64,000 nt of DNA from Lachnospiraceae bacterium (GCA_910576125.1 CAJTHM010000002.1:301153-365152); one strand, 5' to 3'; positions 17,853 through 27,913 are shown, numbered from the stretch's first letter. Numbers and translations: made by a program. The notes: generated by a model from the sequence alone, not told the origin.

Positions 17853-18212
17853 ATGACAAAAGCAGAAGTATTAAAGAAAGAAATTTTGGGACAGTATCGC
17901 AGCGTACGTCAGTTTGCTCTGGAGATGAACATCCCTTACAGCACATTGGTGACAGCATTAGAGCGCGGAATCGAGGGTATGGCCTATGGGACCGTTATCA
18001 AGATGTGCGACAAGCTGAGCCTGAACCCGGTGGATTTCTCCTCTTTGGAGAGGGACGCTTCCCTGGGAGCCCAGCTTCTGGAGAACCGTGTGATGCAGAA
18101 TTATGTGAAGCTGAACCAGGCAGGTAGAGATAAGGTGCTGGAGTTGATGGATGACTTCGTACAAATTGACAAGTATAAGGCAAAGGGGAAAAAGAACAAG
18201 CAGGATAAGTAG
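17853..18212 (+). CDS. Small helix-turn-helix regulator (Cro/CI-like)
   Basis: A 119-residue protein; ATG 17853 follows GGAGG, and the in-frame extension to 17760 runs through the promoter so is not used. Residues about 12-60 form an HTH: YRSVRQFALEMNIPYSTLVTAL then YGTVIKMCDKLSLNPVDF. The middle (ENRVMQNYVKLNQAGRDKVL) resembles the helical tail of XRE-type repressors, and the C-terminus is Lys-rich. Promoter with operator-like dyad just upstream and hairpin terminator downstream make it a single-gene unit. Confidence 0.82.
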   Translation: MTKAEVLKKEILGQYRSVRQFALEMNIPYSTLVTALERGIEGMAYGTVIKMCDKLSLNPVDFSSLERDASLGAQLLENRVMQNYVKLNQAGRDKVLELMDDFVQIDKYKAKGKKNKQDK

Positions 18213-18250
18213 TTGGCATAGCCAGGATAGTCAAGCAAGGCAAGTGGTAT

Positions 18251-18287
18251 GAAGAAGGGAGTATCACGCATGGATGCTCCCTTCTTT
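18251..18287 (+). terminator. Terminator-like hairpin after the HTH gene
   Basis: Stem GAAGAAGGGAG (18251-18261) with CTCCCTTCTT (18277-18286), loop about 15 nt; only a short T stretch follows. Lies in the convergent gap with the FliD-like gene. Confidence 0.6.
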
Positions 18288-18302
18288 GGCAAGATAGAGC
18301 AT

Positions 18303-18347
18303 AAAAAAGGCTGCACCGGAGAAGTATTTCCCCGACGCAGCCTTATT
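18303..18347 (-). terminator. Rho-independent terminator of the minus-strand FliD-like gene
   Basis: Read on the minus strand, AAGGCTGC (18344-18337) pairs with GCAGCCTT (18314-18307) with extra inner G-C pairs, then a run of T (18308-18303). It starts about 35 bp after the stop codon. Confidence 0.82.
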
Positions 18348-18379
18348 TGACAGATTTTGTCAAAAATGTGTACTTTTTC

Positions 18380-19678
18380 TTAAAAATATCCGTCGAACAT
18401 CATTCCGCTGTAGGCGCTGGTGATGTAAGGGTTCGGATAGTTATGACCCGGATTCTTGTAAGCTACCATGACTTTCTCCACATAGTCCATGGGATTCAGC
18501 GATACCTGATCGCTTTTGCGCAGGAGCATGTTGGAGAAGCTCTTCAGGGGACTGAAAGTCTCATTGATGTCCCGGGTCTGGGTAGCGGTCTGGCGCAAGG
18601 CATCCTTGTCGATGGCCAAAGTCCCGTCCTCTTCCAGGTTCAGCCCCATGGTCTCCAGGGAATTGCCGTATACGGAAGCGATTCCTTTCATCTCACGCAC
18701 CAGCTGCCTGCTTCTGGACTGTGACTCCAGGTAGGCGGATGCCGCCTTGATGAAATCATTGTACCCGCCTACCAGATGGGAGACATTGTCCGTCAGAGAC
18801 TCCACATCTGTCTTCAATCCGATTTTGGCAGATTGGCCGCCGGAACTGATGCCAGTGAGCTGTACCTCGAAAAGCTTATCCAGCGTCAGGCGGTTGGATG
18901 GCGAGGTAAGCTCTTCACCGTTCACGGAAAAGCTGGCATTGGAAGCCTCTCTGCTGGTATAATCCAGCCCAAGGTATTCCACCGCCCCATGGGTCTTGCT
19001 GGTATGGTCATCGCTGATGGCAAAGATATAATCCTTACCCGAGGCAAGTCCTGTGGCCTCGGAGGTCAGTCTCAGGGAAGTGCGCCCCTCCGACTCTGCT
19101 AAAGAAGCCCGCAGGCCGATATCGGAATTGTTGATCAGGCGTACCAGACGCTCCTGCATCTCCAGGTTCGTCTCGTTCTCCCCCACCGAGAACTGGAACT
19201 CGTAATTCATGTCATTGATGTTCACGTCAAAGGAATAGGTATCCGGCGACAGGGATGCACGGCCGTTGCCGGGCAGGAACAGTCCCAGATTCTCCTGTGA
19301 AGTTGCCAGTGAATGGACTTCCACCATAAAGTCTGGAACTTCCGGACCGGAACCCTCAGGACCGACATAGGAAGCAGTGGCGATACCCTCATCGGTGGAG
19401 TATGCGCGTTTCTTGCGGAACAGTCCGTCCTTTTCCAGTCCTCCAATCTGCGCGATGGTATTGCGCAGACCCCTTGCGTTTTCTTTTAAATTGACAGCAT
19501 ATTGCTGCGTGTCCTTGCTGGTGGTGGGCAGATACCAGGGCTCGTCTTTATTTATTTTGACAATGGAATTATATACATTCCGGAGCTCACTTTTTTTGTG
19601 GGTATCGTATTTGGTCAGCGGTTTCGGCGTATAAGTGGTAAGATAATTGTTATATACCGTATTTAAAACGGGTCCCAT
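18380..19678 (-). CDS. FliD-like (flagellar hook-associated protein 2 / filament cap-like) protein
   Basis: A 432-residue protein with ATG at 19678 behind AAAGGAGG. It looks like the shell and coiled-coil parts of FliD: an N-terminal YDTHKKSELRNVYNSIVKIN, a middle with YSFDVNINDMNYEFQFSV and LVRLINNSDIGLRA (cap-domain-like), and a C-terminal helical block (VSHLVGGYNDFIKAASAYL, SLETMGLNLEEDGTLAIDKDAL), close to the classical ending of FliD. No other flagellar gene is in the window. It sits just before the rpmG-secE-nusG operon in the opposite direction. A surface or filament structural role is inferred; motility is not shown. Confidence 0.72.
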   Translation of the reverse strand: MGPVLNTVYNNYLTTYTPKPLTKYDTHKKSELRNVYNSIVKINKDEPWYLPTTSKDTQQYAVNLKENARGLRNTIAQIGGLEKDGLFRKKRAYSTDEGIATASYVGPEGSGPEVPDFMVEVHSLATSQENLGLFLPGNGRASLSPDTYSFDVNINDMNYEFQFSVGENETNLEMQERLVRLINNSDIGLRASLAESEGRTSLRLTSEATGLASGKDYIFAISDDHTSKTHGAVEYLGLDYTSREASNASFSVNGEELTSPSNRLTLDKLFEVQLTGISSGGQSAKIGLKTDVESLTDNVSHLVGGYNDFIKAASAYLESQSRSRQLVREMKGIASVYGNSLETMGLNLEEDGTLAIDKDALRQTATQTRDINETFSPLKSFSNMLLRKSDQVSLNPMDYVEKVMVAYKNPGHNYPNPYITSAYSGMMFDGYF

Positions 19679-19978
19679 TGCCAGGCCTCCTTTCCTTGTC
19701 TCAAAAGCAATCCGTTGCTTAGGTAATCCATTATGTATAATATCGGATGAAAACTTCCATTCTTTAACAGTGTAACATACAAATTATTAAGAAACAAGAA
19801 AAAAGAAACGCACAAAGCCGGAAAAATGCCAGAAAAACATAGGACAAATGCGAAAAAACAGTTGACGGAGGTCAGTTTCTATGTTATAGTTGGAAAACGA
19901 GATAAGGTTTTAGGTCTTTTTTTTATGCTTAAAATAAGACGGCGAGTTTTAAAGTAAAGAACATGCGGAGGTAGCAAA
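19679..19978 (+). other. 300-bp divergent control region between the FliD-like gene and rpmG
   Basis: Holds the rpmG promoter (19862-19890) and, at its left end, the ribosome site of the minus-strand gene. The rest is AT-rich; no small gene is supported. Confidence 0.7.
19862..19890 (+). promoter_or_regulatory. Sigma-A promoter of rpmG-secE-nusG
   Basis: -35 TTGACG (19862-19867), 17-nt spacer, -10 TATAGT (19885-19890). About 85 nt of leader follows before rpmG. Confidence 0.88.
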
Positions 19979-20128
19979 ATGCGTACAAAAATCACTTTGG
20001 CCTGCACTGAGTGCAAGCAGCGTAACTACAATACTACCAAGGAGAAGAAGAACCATCCCGAGAGAATGGAAATCAAGAAGTACTGCAGATTCTGCAGGAA
20101 GCACACGCTGCACAAGGAAACCAAATAA
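19979..20128 (+). CDS. rpmG: 50S ribosomal protein L33
   Basis: A 49-residue protein starting [17 protein letters not shown] and ending in [12 protein letters not shown] and CRFC are the four zinc-ligand cysteines of the zinc-binding (C+) form of L33. ATG 19979 follows GGAGG with 7-nt spacing. It is the first gene of the rpmG-secE-nusG operon, the usual Firmicutes order. Length and motifs are normal. Confidence 0.97.
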   Translation: MRTKITLACTECKQRNYNTTKEKKNHPERMEIKKYCRFCRKHTLHKETK

Positions 20129-20202
20129 GAGCCGGGCGGCTGTGTGGGAGGATTTCCCGCGCACAAAGCGCATTTCATGCGCCTGGGAAAGGGATGGTTG
20201 AA

Positions 20203-20412
20203 ATGGAAAATTCTGCGGAAAAGAAAGCAAAGGCCGGCCCCGGTTTTTTCAAAGGGGTAAAGGCTGAATTCAAGAAAATCATATGGCCGGACAGACAGTC
20301 CACCCTGAAGCAGTCGGTGGCTGTAGTGGCGATTTCGGTGGTAGTGGGCGTCGTCATCGCGATACTGGATTATATAGCGAAGACCGGCGTGAACTTCATT
20401 ACATCAATTTAG
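20203..20412 (+). CDS. secE: Preprotein translocase subunit SecE
   Basis: A 69-residue single-span membrane subunit of the SecYEG channel. GVKAEFKKIIWPDR is the conserved amphipathic block before the membrane segment (VAVVAISVVVGVVIAILDYI). I prefer ATG 20203 because AAAGGG (20188-20193) lies 9 nt before it; ATG 20194 touches that site. It is followed by nusG 15 bp later, as in most bacteria. Confidence 0.95.
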   Translation: MENSAEKKAKAGPGFFKGVKAEFKKIIWPDRQSTLKQSVAVVAISVVVGVVIAILDYIAKTGVNFITSI

Positions 20413-20427
20413 GGCGAGGGTGATTGC

Positions 20428-20946
20428 ATGGCAGAGGCAAAATGGTATGTAGTCCATACCTACTCAGGATATGAAAACAAGGTCAAAGCCAATATTGAGA
20501 AGACCATCGAGAACAACAAGCACCTTGCGGAACAGATTCTGGAAGTGCGGGTTCCCCTGCAGGATGTGGTGGAGATGAAGAACGGTGCCAGAAGGACTGT
20601 CCAGAAGAAGATGTTCCCGGGGTATGTGCTCCTCAATATGGAGATGAATGACGATACATGGTATGTTGTCCGCAACACCCGCGGGGTTACGGGGTTCGTG
20701 GGACCGGGGAGCAAGCCTGTGCCGCTGACGGAGGCGGAGATGAAGCCTCTGGGCATCAAGACGGAGAACGTTTCCATCGACTTTGGCGAAGGGGACAGCA
20801 TAGCCGTGGTTGCGGGTATCTGGAAAGATACCATCGGTATCGTGCAGAAACTGGATTACAGCAAGCAGACAGCTACCATCAATGTAGAACTGTTTGGAAG
20901 GGAGACTCCTGTGGAGATTAGCTTTGCGGAGGTCAGAAAGCTTTAG
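20428..20946 (+). CDS. nusG: Transcription termination/antitermination protein NusG
   Basis: A 172-residue protein with the NGN domain (AKWYVVHTYSGYENKVKANI; MFPGYVLLNMEM; TRGVTGFVG) and a C-terminal KOW domain (GDSIAVVAGIWKDTIGIVQ). It binds RNA polymerase and links it to ribosomes or Rho. Normal length, third gene of its operon. Confidence 0.97.
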   Translation: MAEAKWYVVHTYSGYENKVKANIEKTIENNKHLAEQILEVRVPLQDVVEMKNGARRTVQKKMFPGYVLLNMEMNDDTWYVVRNTRGVTGFVGPGSKPVPLTEAEMKPLGIKTENVSIDFGEGDSIAVVAGIWKDTIGIVQKLDYSKQTATINVELFGRETPVEISFAEVRKL

Positions 20947-21097
20947 AATCAGGTATTTCCCGCCTGAGAAGGCGGTTGGATACAAGGGTGTCGGACATGT
21001 TTCGCACACCCGAGAGTGGGAGCGGCCCTGACGTTTGGGGCTGCGCCGGATTGCCGCATGGATTTAGGCGGCTTACCACATTATAGGAGGTGCCAAA

Positions 21098-21523
21098 ATG
21101 GCAAAAAAAGTAACAGGTTACATCAAATTACAGATTCCTGCCGGTAAAGCGACACCGGCTCCGCCCGTAGGCCCCGCGCTTGGACAGCACGGAGTGAACA
21201 TCGTGGAGTTCACCAAGCAGTTCAATGCAAGGACAGCGGACAAGGGCGATGTCATCATCCCCGTAGTCATTACGGTATACGCGGACAGGTCTTTCAGTTT
21301 CATTACAAAGACTCCTCCTGCGGCGGTGCTGTTGAAGAAGGCCTGCAATCTGAAGACCGCTTCCGCAACGCCTAACAAGACGAAGGTCGCCACGCTTCCC
21401 AAGGCGAAGCTTCAGGAGATTGCAGAGATGAAGATGCCTGATTTGAATGCGGCCAGCCTTGAGGCAGCCATGAGCATGATTGCCGGTACGGCGCGCAGCA
21501 TGGGTATCACAATCGAAGAGTAA
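21098..21523 (+). CDS. rplK: 50S ribosomal protein L11
   Basis: A 141-residue protein with typical L11 blocks: [34 protein letters not shown], and [15 protein letters not shown]. It binds 23S rRNA in the GTPase-associated region. ATG 21098 follows AGGAGG. The 150-nt gap after nusG holds hairpins (CCGCCTGAGAAGGCGG at about 20958; GGGTGTC...CACACCC just after), possibly leader elements. rplA follows. Confidence 0.97.
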   Translation: MAKKVTGYIKLQIPAGKATPAPPVGPALGQHGVNIVEFTKQFNARTADKGDVIIPVVITVYADRSFSFITKTPPAAVLLKKACNLKTASATPNKTKVATLPKAKLQEIAEMKMPDLNAASLEAAMSMIAGTARSMGITIEE

Positions 21524-21606
21524 CGGCTTTCCAAGACACAGGCCGTCAGGCGAAAACAATTGGGAGACAATGAGACATTGTCGCTTGAACCTAGGAGGGT
21601 ATAAGA

Positions 21607-22296
21607 ATGAAACATGGCAAGAAATATAATGAAATCGCAAAGCTCGTAGACCGCGCGGCTGTCTATGAGCCGGAAGACGCAATCGCGCTGGTCAAGAAGA
21701 CGGCGGCTGCGAAATTTGACGAGACGGTAGAAGTGCATATCAGGACAGGCTGTGACGGACGTCACGCTGAGCAGCAGATCCGCGGCGCTGTGGTACTGCC
21801 CAACGGAACCGGTAAGACTGTCAAAGTGCTGGTGTTCGCCAAGGGCGATAAGCTGGCAGAGGCAGAGGCGGCCGGCGCGGATTACACAGGCGGCGAGGAG
21901 CTGATTCCGAAGATTCAGAAGGAAGGCTGGCTTGACTTCGACGTAGTGGTAGCTACCCCCGACATGATGGGCGTGGTAGGACGTCTCGGTAAGACACTGG
22001 GTCCCAAGGGCCTGATGCCCAACCCCAAGGCAGGTACCGTTACTATGGACGTCACCAAGGCAGTGAAAGATATCAAAGCCGGTAAGATTGAGTACAGGCT
22101 TGATAAGACCAACATCGTGCATGTGCCCGTAGGAAAGGTTTCCTTTACAGAGGAAGCTCTGATGCAGAACTTCAACGCACTGATGGATGCCATCGTAAAG
22201 GCAAGGCCCAGCGCGCTGAAGGGCCAGTATCTGAGAAGCATCACCCTGGCAAGCACCATGGGTCCCGGCGTAAAGGTGAACGTGACCAAGTTCTAG
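21607..22296 (+). CDS. rplA: 50S ribosomal protein L1
   Basis: A 229-residue protein of normal length. Landmarks: [37 protein letters not shown], and the rRNA-binding [20 protein letters not shown] 21607 follows AGGAGGG. It forms the L1 stalk, and in other bacteria represses its own operon by binding mRNA. The next genes have their own promoter and leader. Confidence 0.97.
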   Translation: MKHGKKYNEIAKLVDRAAVYEPEDAIALVKKTAAAKFDETVEVHIRTGCDGRHAEQQIRGAVVLPNGTGKTVKVLVFAKGDKLAEAEAAGADYTGGEELIPKIQKEGWLDFDVVVATPDMMGVVGRLGKTLGPKGLMPNPKAGTVTMDVTKAVKDIKAGKIEYRLDKTNIVHVPVGKVSFTEEALMQNFNALMDAIVKARPSALKGQYLRSITLASTMGPGVKVNVTKF

Positions 22297-22344
22297 ATGC
22301 GCAGAGGTTTTTAAGCCTGCATCTTCAAAAAGCGAAAATAGGGG

Positions 22345-22374
22345 TTGACGCAAGGGAAACCCTTATGATATGAT
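22345..22374 (+). promoter_or_regulatory. Promoter of the L10 leader / rplJ-rplL
   Basis: -35 TTGACG (22345-22350), 18-nt spacer, -10 TATGAT (22369-22374). The spacer holds a short dyad AAGGG-AAA-CCCTT. Confidence 0.85.
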
Positions 22375-22387
22375 ACAAAAGGTTTTA

Positions 22388-22515
22388 AACCAGGCCGAAG
22401 ACAGTAGGTGCAAGGGATTCCGAGCGTAAATCCTACCGAGGAGAAGAGCGCAACGCCCATAGATGGGGCGTGGAAAAGTATTTCCTCCCTGAGGCTTCCC
22501 TGGGGAGGATTTTTA
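22388..22515 (+). ncRNA. L10 (rplJ) leader with attenuator
   Basis: After the promoter come GAAGACAGTAGGTGC and AAATCCTACCGAGGAG, the paired core that binds the L10(L12)4 complex in Firmicutes leaders. A second stem is ACGCCC/GGGGCGT (about 22452-22471). CCTCCC (22484-22489) pairs with GGGAGG (22503-22508), followed by T (22510-22514), forming a terminator. Excess L10-L12 is expected to favour termination before rplJ. Confidence 0.88.
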
Positions 22516-22575
22516 TGCTATAAGTTCGCTGAAAACCGGAAGAATTCGGCAAAAAATCTAACAGGAGGTAAAGAA

Positions 22576-23076
22576 ATGGCAAAGGTTGAGTTAAAGAAAC
22601 CCATTGTAGACGAGATTTCCGCTCATATCAAGGATGCCCAGTCAGTGGTTCTGGTTGACTACCGCGGGTTGACTGTAGAGCAGGATACCAGGCTCCGCAA
22701 GAGCTTGCGCGAAGCAGGCGTCGTCTACAAGGTGTACAAGAACACTTTCATGAATTTTGCGTTCAAGGGGACGCAGTTTGAAAGTCTTTCAGAGTATCTG
22801 GAAGGACCTACCGCGATAGCCATCTCCACTGAGGATGCCACGGCTCCCGCAAGGCTTCTCACCGAGTTCGCCAAGACGGCTGAAAAGCTGGAGATAAAGG
22901 CCGGTGTGGTAGAGGGCAATATCTATGACGCCAAGGGCATGGAGACCATCGCGAGCATTCCTTCGAGGGATGCACTTATTTCCAGACTGCTGGGAAGCTT
23001 GCAGAGCCCTGTCACCAATTTCGCTCGCGTCATAAATCAGATTGCGGAGAAAAATGGCGGAAGCGACGCCGCCTAA
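22576..23076 (+). CDS. rplJ: 50S ribosomal protein L10
   Basis: A 166-residue protein. ATG 22576 follows AGGAGG; an open frame extends back into the leader but has no ribosome site there. Landmarks are KKPIVDEISAHIKDAQSVVL, VDYRGLTVEQDTRLR and LRKSLREAGVVYKVYKNT. It anchors L12 dimers on the ribosome and regulates its own leader. rplL follows after 90 bp. Confidence 0.97.
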   Translation: MAKVELKKPIVDEISAHIKDAQSVVLVDYRGLTVEQDTRLRKSLREAGVVYKVYKNTFMNFAFKGTQFESLSEYLEGPTAIAISTEDATAPARLLTEFAKTAEKLEIKAGVVEGNIYDAKGMETIASIPSRDALISRLLGSLQSPVTNFARVINQIAEKNGGSDAA

Positions 23077-23166
23077 GAACAGCTAAATTTCGCACGGAAG
23101 AATTCGCAGAGCTGAATTCTTCTTGAAAACGGAATATGCAAACAATAGAAAATGGAGGATAATGAA

Positions 23167-23538
23167 ATGGCTAAATTAACAGCTCAGGAATTAATCGATG
23201 CTATCAAAGAGATGACCGTATTAGAGTTGAACGACCTTGTAAAGGCTTGCGAGGAAGAGTTCGGCGTATCCGCAGCAGCTGGCGTTGTTGTTGCAGCAGC
23301 AGGCCCTGCGGCAGAGGTCGAGGAGAAGACCGAGTTCGATGTAGAGCTGACTGAGGTTGGTTCCGAGAAAGTTAAGGTCATCAAGGTTGTACGTGAGATT
23401 ACCGGCCTTGGCCTGAAAGAGGCAAAAGATGCCGTTGAGAGCGCTCCGAAGGTACTGAAAGAGGGCGTTTCCAAGGAAGAGGCAGAAGAGATCAAGAAGA
23501 AGATCGAGGAAGTAGGCGCAAAGGCTACTTTGAAGTAA
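23167..23538 (+). CDS. rplL: 50S ribosomal protein L7/L12
   Basis: A 123-residue protein. ATG 23167 follows GGAGG with 8-nt spacing; an earlier ATG at 23152 overlaps that site. N-terminal dimerisation helix ([20 protein letters not shown]), Ala-rich hinge, and the C-terminal factor-binding domain ([20 protein letters not shown]) are all present. A terminator hairpin follows. Confidence 0.97.
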   Translation: MAKLTAQELIDAIKEMTVLELNDLVKACEEEFGVSAAAGVVVAAAGPAAEVEEKTEFDVELTEVGSEKVKVIKVVREITGLGLKEAKDAVESAPKVLKEGVSKEEAEEIKKKIEEVGAKATLK

Positions 23539-23579
23539 TTTTGCCGAATGGAATGAACATCTGGCCCTGTGCCAGACAA

Positions 23580-23620
23580 AAGGCAGCCTTGTACGGGATA
23601 GAAGGCTGCCTTCTCTTTTA
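23580..23620 (+). terminator. Terminator after rplL
   Basis: Perfect stem AAGGCAGCCTT (23580-23590) with AAGGCTGCCTT (23602-23612), then CTCTTTTA. Partial read-through into rpoB is possible. Confidence 0.8.
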
Positions 23621-23664
23621 TATGAAAAATAAAGTAAAATTTCCTGAATTTTCTAAAATTCAAC

Positions 23665-23693
23665 TTGACCCCTTTTACAACTTGTGGTAATAT
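23665..23693 (+). promoter_or_regulatory. Promoter of rpoB-rpoC
   Basis: -35 TTGACC (23665-23670), 17-nt spacer, -10 TAATAT (23688-23693). About 255 nt of leader separates it from rpoB. Confidence 0.82.
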
Positions 23694-23777
23694 GGATAGT
23701 GCACTATTGTGCGGTATTGTGGTGCGTTGCATGATAATGTGAGGCGTTGTGATGCAGGCATCATAATATCTTTTCAT

Positions 23778-23829
23778 GCCTGTTTCAAGGAATGCGACAG
23801 GCTTTTTGGCTAGGAACTGTACAGTTCCT
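23778..23829 (+). promoter_or_regulatory. Structured rpoB leader: hairpin with T-run plus an 18-nt palindrome
   Basis: GCCTGT (23778-23783) pairs with ACAGGC (23797-23802), followed by TTTTT (23803-23807): an attenuator-like hairpin. Just after it lies the perfect palindrome AGGAACTGTACAGTTCCT (23812-23829). The rest of the roughly 255-nt leader is purine-rich with no supported gene. Confidence 0.6.
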
Positions 23830-23957
23830 TATTCCCTGAAAGGAATCAAGTCCCGTGTCCGCAGCAGGCATAAAAGTGTGAAAATGGTTTTCAGGCAGCG
23901 AAGGCAGGCTGCCAGGGAAATCCGGATTTTGCGCAGAAAGAATGGGGTGAAATGTCA

Positions 23958-26900
23958 ATGGAGAAAAACAGAATACGTCCGACAGCCGGTACCAAGGTTA
24001 CGCGTATGAGTTATGCACGACAAAAAGAGGTCCTGGAGATGCCAGATCTCCTTGAAGTCCAGAAGAATTCCTATCAGTGGTTTCTTGGCGAGGGCTTGAA
24101 GGAAGCTTTTGACGACATATCTCCCATCGCGGACTACAGCGGTTCCTTAAGTCTGGAATTTGTGGACTTTGAGCTGAGCAAGAAGGACGTGAAGTATTCC
24201 ATCGAGGAATGCAAGGAGAGGGACGCCACCTACGCGGCGCCTCTGACAGTTACTGTACGCCTCTATAATAAAGAAAAAGAAGAAATCAGCGAACATAAGA
24301 TTTTCATGGGCGATCTGCCCCTGATGACTGAGACCGGCACTTTCGTGATAAACGGCGCGGAGCGTGTCATCGTCAGCCAGCTGGTCCGTTCCCCTGGCAT
24401 CTACTATGCCATCGGCCATGACAAGCTGGGTAAGAGGCTGTATTCCTGTACGGTCATCCCCAGCCGCGGCGCCTGGCTTGAGTATGAGACGGACTCCAAT
24501 GATGTCTTCTATGTGCGCGTGGACAGAACCCGTAAGGTTCCCGTGACGGTGCTGATTCGTGCGCTGGGCATTGGCACCAATGACGAGATCAGAGAACTTT
24601 TCGGCGATGAGCCCAAGATAGAAGCCAGCTTTACCAAGGACACTGCTGAGAATTATCAGGAGGGTCTGTTGGAGCTGTACAAAAAGATTCGCCCCGGCGA
24701 GCCTTTGAGCGTGGAGAGCGCGGAGAGCCTGATTAATGCCATGTTCTTCGATCCCCGCAGATATGACCTGGCGAAGGTAGGCAGATATAAATTCAACAAG
24801 AAACTGGCGCTCCGGAACCGCATCAGGCATCAGATTCTGGCCGCAGATGTGGTGGATCCCTCCACAGGGGAAATCCTGGCGGCGGCAGGAGAGAAAGTGG
24901 ATATGGAGCTGGCGGACAGGATTCAGAACGCCGCTGTTCCTTTCGTATATATTCAGACGGAGGAGAAGAATGTCAAGGTCCTCTCCAACCTGATGGTGGA
25001 TCTGACGGCTTATGTGGACTGTGACCCCAAGGATTTCGGCATCCGTGAGAAAGTGTACTATCCTGTGCTGGCCCAGATTCTGGAGGAGTTCTCCGATGAT
25101 CCGGAGAAGCTGGCGGAAGCCTTGAAGAAGAACGTCCATGAGCTGGTGCCCAAGCATATTACCAAGGAGGACATCATTGCCTCCATCAATTACAATATGC
25201 ATCTGGAGTACGGCCTTGGAACCGACGACGATATCGACCATCTGGGCAACAGGCGTATCCGCTGCGTAGGCGAGCTTTTGCAGAACCAGTACCGCATCGG
25301 CCTCTCCCGCATGGAGAGAGTGGTGCGCGAGCGCATGACCACCCATGACGCGGACGAGATTTCGCCCCAGTCCCTGATCAACATCAAGCCCGTGACGGCT
25401 GCGGTGAAGGAGTTCTTCGGTTCCTCCCAGCTGTCCCAGTTCATGGATCAGAACAATCCGCTGGCGGAGCTGACCAACAAGAGGCGTCTGTCCGCTCTGG
25501 GGCCTGGCGGTCTGTCCAGAGACCGCGCCGGATTCGAGGTGCGTGACGTGCACTATTCCCATTACGGGAGGATGTGTCCTATCGAGACCCCTGAAGGTCC
25601 CAACATCGGTCTGATCAACTATCTCGCAAGCTACGCGAGAATCAATGAATACGGATTTATCGAGGCTCCTTACAGAAAGGTGGATAAAACCGACCCGAAG
25701 AATCCTGTGGTCACGGACGAAGTCGTCTACATGACCGCGGACGAGGAGGACAATTACCATGTGGCGCAGGCCAGTGAGGCCCTGGACGCGGAGAGGCATT
25801 TCGTCCGTACTACTGTGTCCGGCCGTTACAGAGAGGAGACTTCCGAGTATCCCCGTGCCATGTTCGACTACATGGACGTGTCTCCCAGAATGGTATTCTC
25901 TGTGGCCACAGCGCTGATTCCTTTCCTGCAGAATGACGATGCCAACCGCGCCCTGATGGGTTCCAACATGCAGCGCCAGGCAGTGCCCCTTTTGTCAACG
26001 GAGGCGCCTGTGGTAGGTACCGGCATGGAGCCCAAGGCGGCCGTGGACTCCGGCGTCTGCGTGGTGGCGAAGAAGCCCGGAACCATCGATTATGTATCCG
26101 CCTCTGTCATCCGCATGACCTATGACGACGGTGAGAAGGCAGAGTTCCACCTGACCAAGTTTACCAGAAGCAATCAGTCCAACTGCTACAACCAGAAACC
26201 CATCGTGTTCAAGGGAGACCATGTGGAAGCGGGAGAAGTCATCGCGGACGGCCCGTCCACAGCCATGGGAGAGCTGGCGCTGGGCAAGAATCCGCTGATC
26301 GGCTTTATGACATGGGAGGGCTACAATTATGAGGACGCCGTACTGATCAGCGAGAGGCTGGTACAGGATGATGTATATACTTCCGTGCATATCGAGGAGT
26401 ATGAGGCGGAGGCCCGCGACACCAAACTGGGCCCCGAGGAGATTACCAGAGACGTGCCCGGCGTGGGCGACGATGCCCTGAAAGATTTGGATGACAGGGG
26501 AATCATCCGCATCGGCGCTGAGGTCCGCGCAGGTGATATCCTGGTGGGCAAGGTCACTCCTAAGGGAGAGACCGAGCTGACCGCGGAGGAACGTCTGCTG
26601 CGCGCGATTTTCGGCGAGAAAGCAAGGGAAGTCCGTGACACCTCTTTGAAAGTGCCTCACGGGGAATACGGCATCGTAGTAGACGCCAAGGTGTTCACCA
26701 GAGAGAACAGCGACGAGCTGTCCCCCGGCGTGAATCAGGCAGTCCGTATCTATATCGCGCAGAAGAGAAAACTTTCCGTAGGGGACAAGATGGCAGGCCG
26801 CCACGGCAACAAGGGTGTGGTTTCCCGTGTGCTGCCCGTGGAGGATATGCCCTATCTGCCCAACGGCCGTCCCCTGGACATTGTGCTGAATCCACTGGGC

Positions 26901-27842
26901 GTGCCTTCCCGTATGAACATCGGGCAGGTGCTGGAGATTCATCTGTCCCTGGCGGCGAAAGCCCTTGGATTTAACGTTGCGACGCCGATTTTCGACGGCG
27001 CTAACGAGAATGATATCATGGACACTCTGGATCTGGCCAATGATTATGTGAATCTGGAGTGGGAGGAATTTGAGGCGAAGCATAAAGAGGAGTTGCGCCC
27101 TGAGGTCCTGCAGTATCTGTCTGACAACAGAGATCACAGGGAGCTGTGGAAAGGCGTGCAGATTTCCACCGACGGTAAAGTCCGCCTGCGGGACGGAAGG
27201 ACGGGCGAATTTTTTGACAGCCCTGTCACCATTGGCCACATGCATTACCTGAAGCTGCACCATCTGGTGGACGACAAGATTCATGCCCGTTCCACAGGCC
27301 CGTACTCTCTGGTGACGCAGCAGCCTTTAGGCGGCAAGGCCCAGTTCGGCGGACAGCGCTTCGGAGAGATGGAGGTGTGGGCGCTGGAGGCTTACGGCGC
27401 GTCCTACACGCTGCAGGAGATTCTGACCGTGAAGTCTGATGATGTGGTGGGCCGTGTGAAGACCTACGAGGCCATCATCAAGGGCGACAATATTCCTGAA
27501 CCCGGCATTCCGGAGTCCTTTAAGGTGCTGCTGAAAGAACTGCAGGCACTGGGACTGGATGTGAGGGTGCTGCGGGAGGATCAGACCGAGGTCGAGATTA
27601 TGGAGACCATCGATTACGGCGACACGGATTACCGCTATGAGATGGGAGAAGACCGGAAATACGATGATTATGACAATGGCTCTCTGGGCGCGATGGGATA
27701 TCAGGCGCAGGAGTTTGACCAAGAGAGCGGTGAACTTATGAGCTCCGAGGAGGATGAAGATGAGGATGAGGATTTCGAAGAGGATGAGGATCTTGATTAC
27801 GAGTCGGATTCCGAAGACTTCGATGGCGGCGAGGATTTTTGA
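23958..27842 (+). CDS. rpoB: DNA-directed RNA polymerase beta subunit
   Basis: A 1294-residue protein. I prefer ATG 23958 because GGGGTGA lies 7 nt before it; ATG 23952 is almost on that site. Landmarks: [18 protein letters not shown], the rifampicin-site region [20 protein letters not shown] and [20 protein letters not shown], and the catalytic-face [20 protein letters not shown]. The serine in RLSALGPG and the His-free motif around QFMDQNN look like a normal bacterial enzyme. The last about 45 residues are an acidic tail of Glu, Asp and Ser. rpoC follows 71 bp later. Confidence 0.97.
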   Translation: MEKNRIRPTAGTKVTRMSYARQKEVLEMPDLLEVQKNSYQWFLGEGLKEAFDDISPIADYSGSLSLEFVDFELSKKDVKYSIEECKERDATYAAPLTVTVRLYNKEKEEISEHKIFMGDLPLMTETGTFVINGAERVIVSQLVRSPGIYYAIGHDKLGKRLYSCTVIPSRGAWLEYETDSNDVFYVRVDRTRKVPVTVLIRALGIGTNDEIRELFGDEPKIEASFTKDTAENYQEGLLELYKKIRPGEPLSVESAESLINAMFFDPRRYDLAKVGRYKFNKKLALRNRIRHQILAADVVDPSTGEILAAAGEKVDMELADRIQNAAVPFVYIQTEEKNVKVLSNLMVDLTAYVDCDPKDFGIREKVYYPVLAQILEEFSDDPEKLAEALKKNVHELVPKHITKEDIIASINYNMHLEYGLGTDDDIDHLGNRRIRCVGELLQNQYRIGLSRMERVVRERMTTHDADEISPQSLINIKPVTAAVKEFFGSSQLSQFMDQNNPLAELTNKRRLSALGPGGLSRDRAGFEVRDVHYSHYGRMCPIETPEGPNIGLINYLASYARINEYGFIEAPYRKVDKTDPKNPVVTDEVVYMTADEEDNYHVAQASEALDAERHFVRTTVSGRYREETSEYPRAMFDYMDVSPRMVFSVATALIPFLQNDDANRALMGSNMQRQAVPLLSTEAPVVGTGMEPKAAVDSGVCVVAKKPGTIDYVSASVIRMTYDDGEKAEFHLTKFTRSNQSNCYNQKPIVFKGDHVEAGEVIADGPSTAMGELALGKNPLIGFMTWEGYNYEDAVLISERLVQDDVYTSVHIEEYEAEARDTKLGPEEITRDVPGVGDDALKDLDDRGIIRIGAEVRAGDILVGKVTPKGETELTAEERLLRAIFGEKAREVRDTSLKVPHGEYGIVVDAKVFTRENSDELSPGVNQAVRIYIAQKRKLSVGDKMAGRHGNKGVVSRVLPVEDMPYLPNGRPLDIVLNPLGVPSRMNIGQVLEIHLSLAAKALGFNVATPIFDGANENDIMDTLDLANDYVNLEWEEFEAKHKEELRPEVLQYLSDNRDHRELWKGVQISTDGKVRLRDGRTGEFFDSPVTIGHMHYLKLHHLVDDKIHARSTGPYSLVTQQPLGGKAQFGGQRFGEMEVWALEAYGASYTLQEILTVKSDDVVGRVKTYEAIIKGDNIPEPGIPESFKVLLKELQALGLDVRVLREDQTEVEIMETIDYGDTDYRYEMGEDRKYDDYDNGSLGAMGYQAQEFDQESGELMSSEEDEDEDEDFEEDEDLDYESDSEDFDGGEDF

Positions 27843-27913
27843 TGTCAGCAGACACGGCATTTGAAGCCGCACAGAGCGATTACCGGCAGGAAAAATAGAA
27901 GGGAGTGCCATTA

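Noticed and set aside
22408..22575. N-terminal extension of L10 into the leader
   Set aside because: It covers the L10 leader and its terminator hairpin, and the true ATG at 22576 has a perfect ribosome site.
23776..24009. 77-codon frame before rpoB
   Set aside because: It runs over the leader hairpin, palindrome and rpoB start; basic composition only, no ribosome site.
24147..27284. Long minus-strand open frames (24147-25799, 25995-27284)
   Set aside because: Antisense to rpoB, no ribosome site or motifs.
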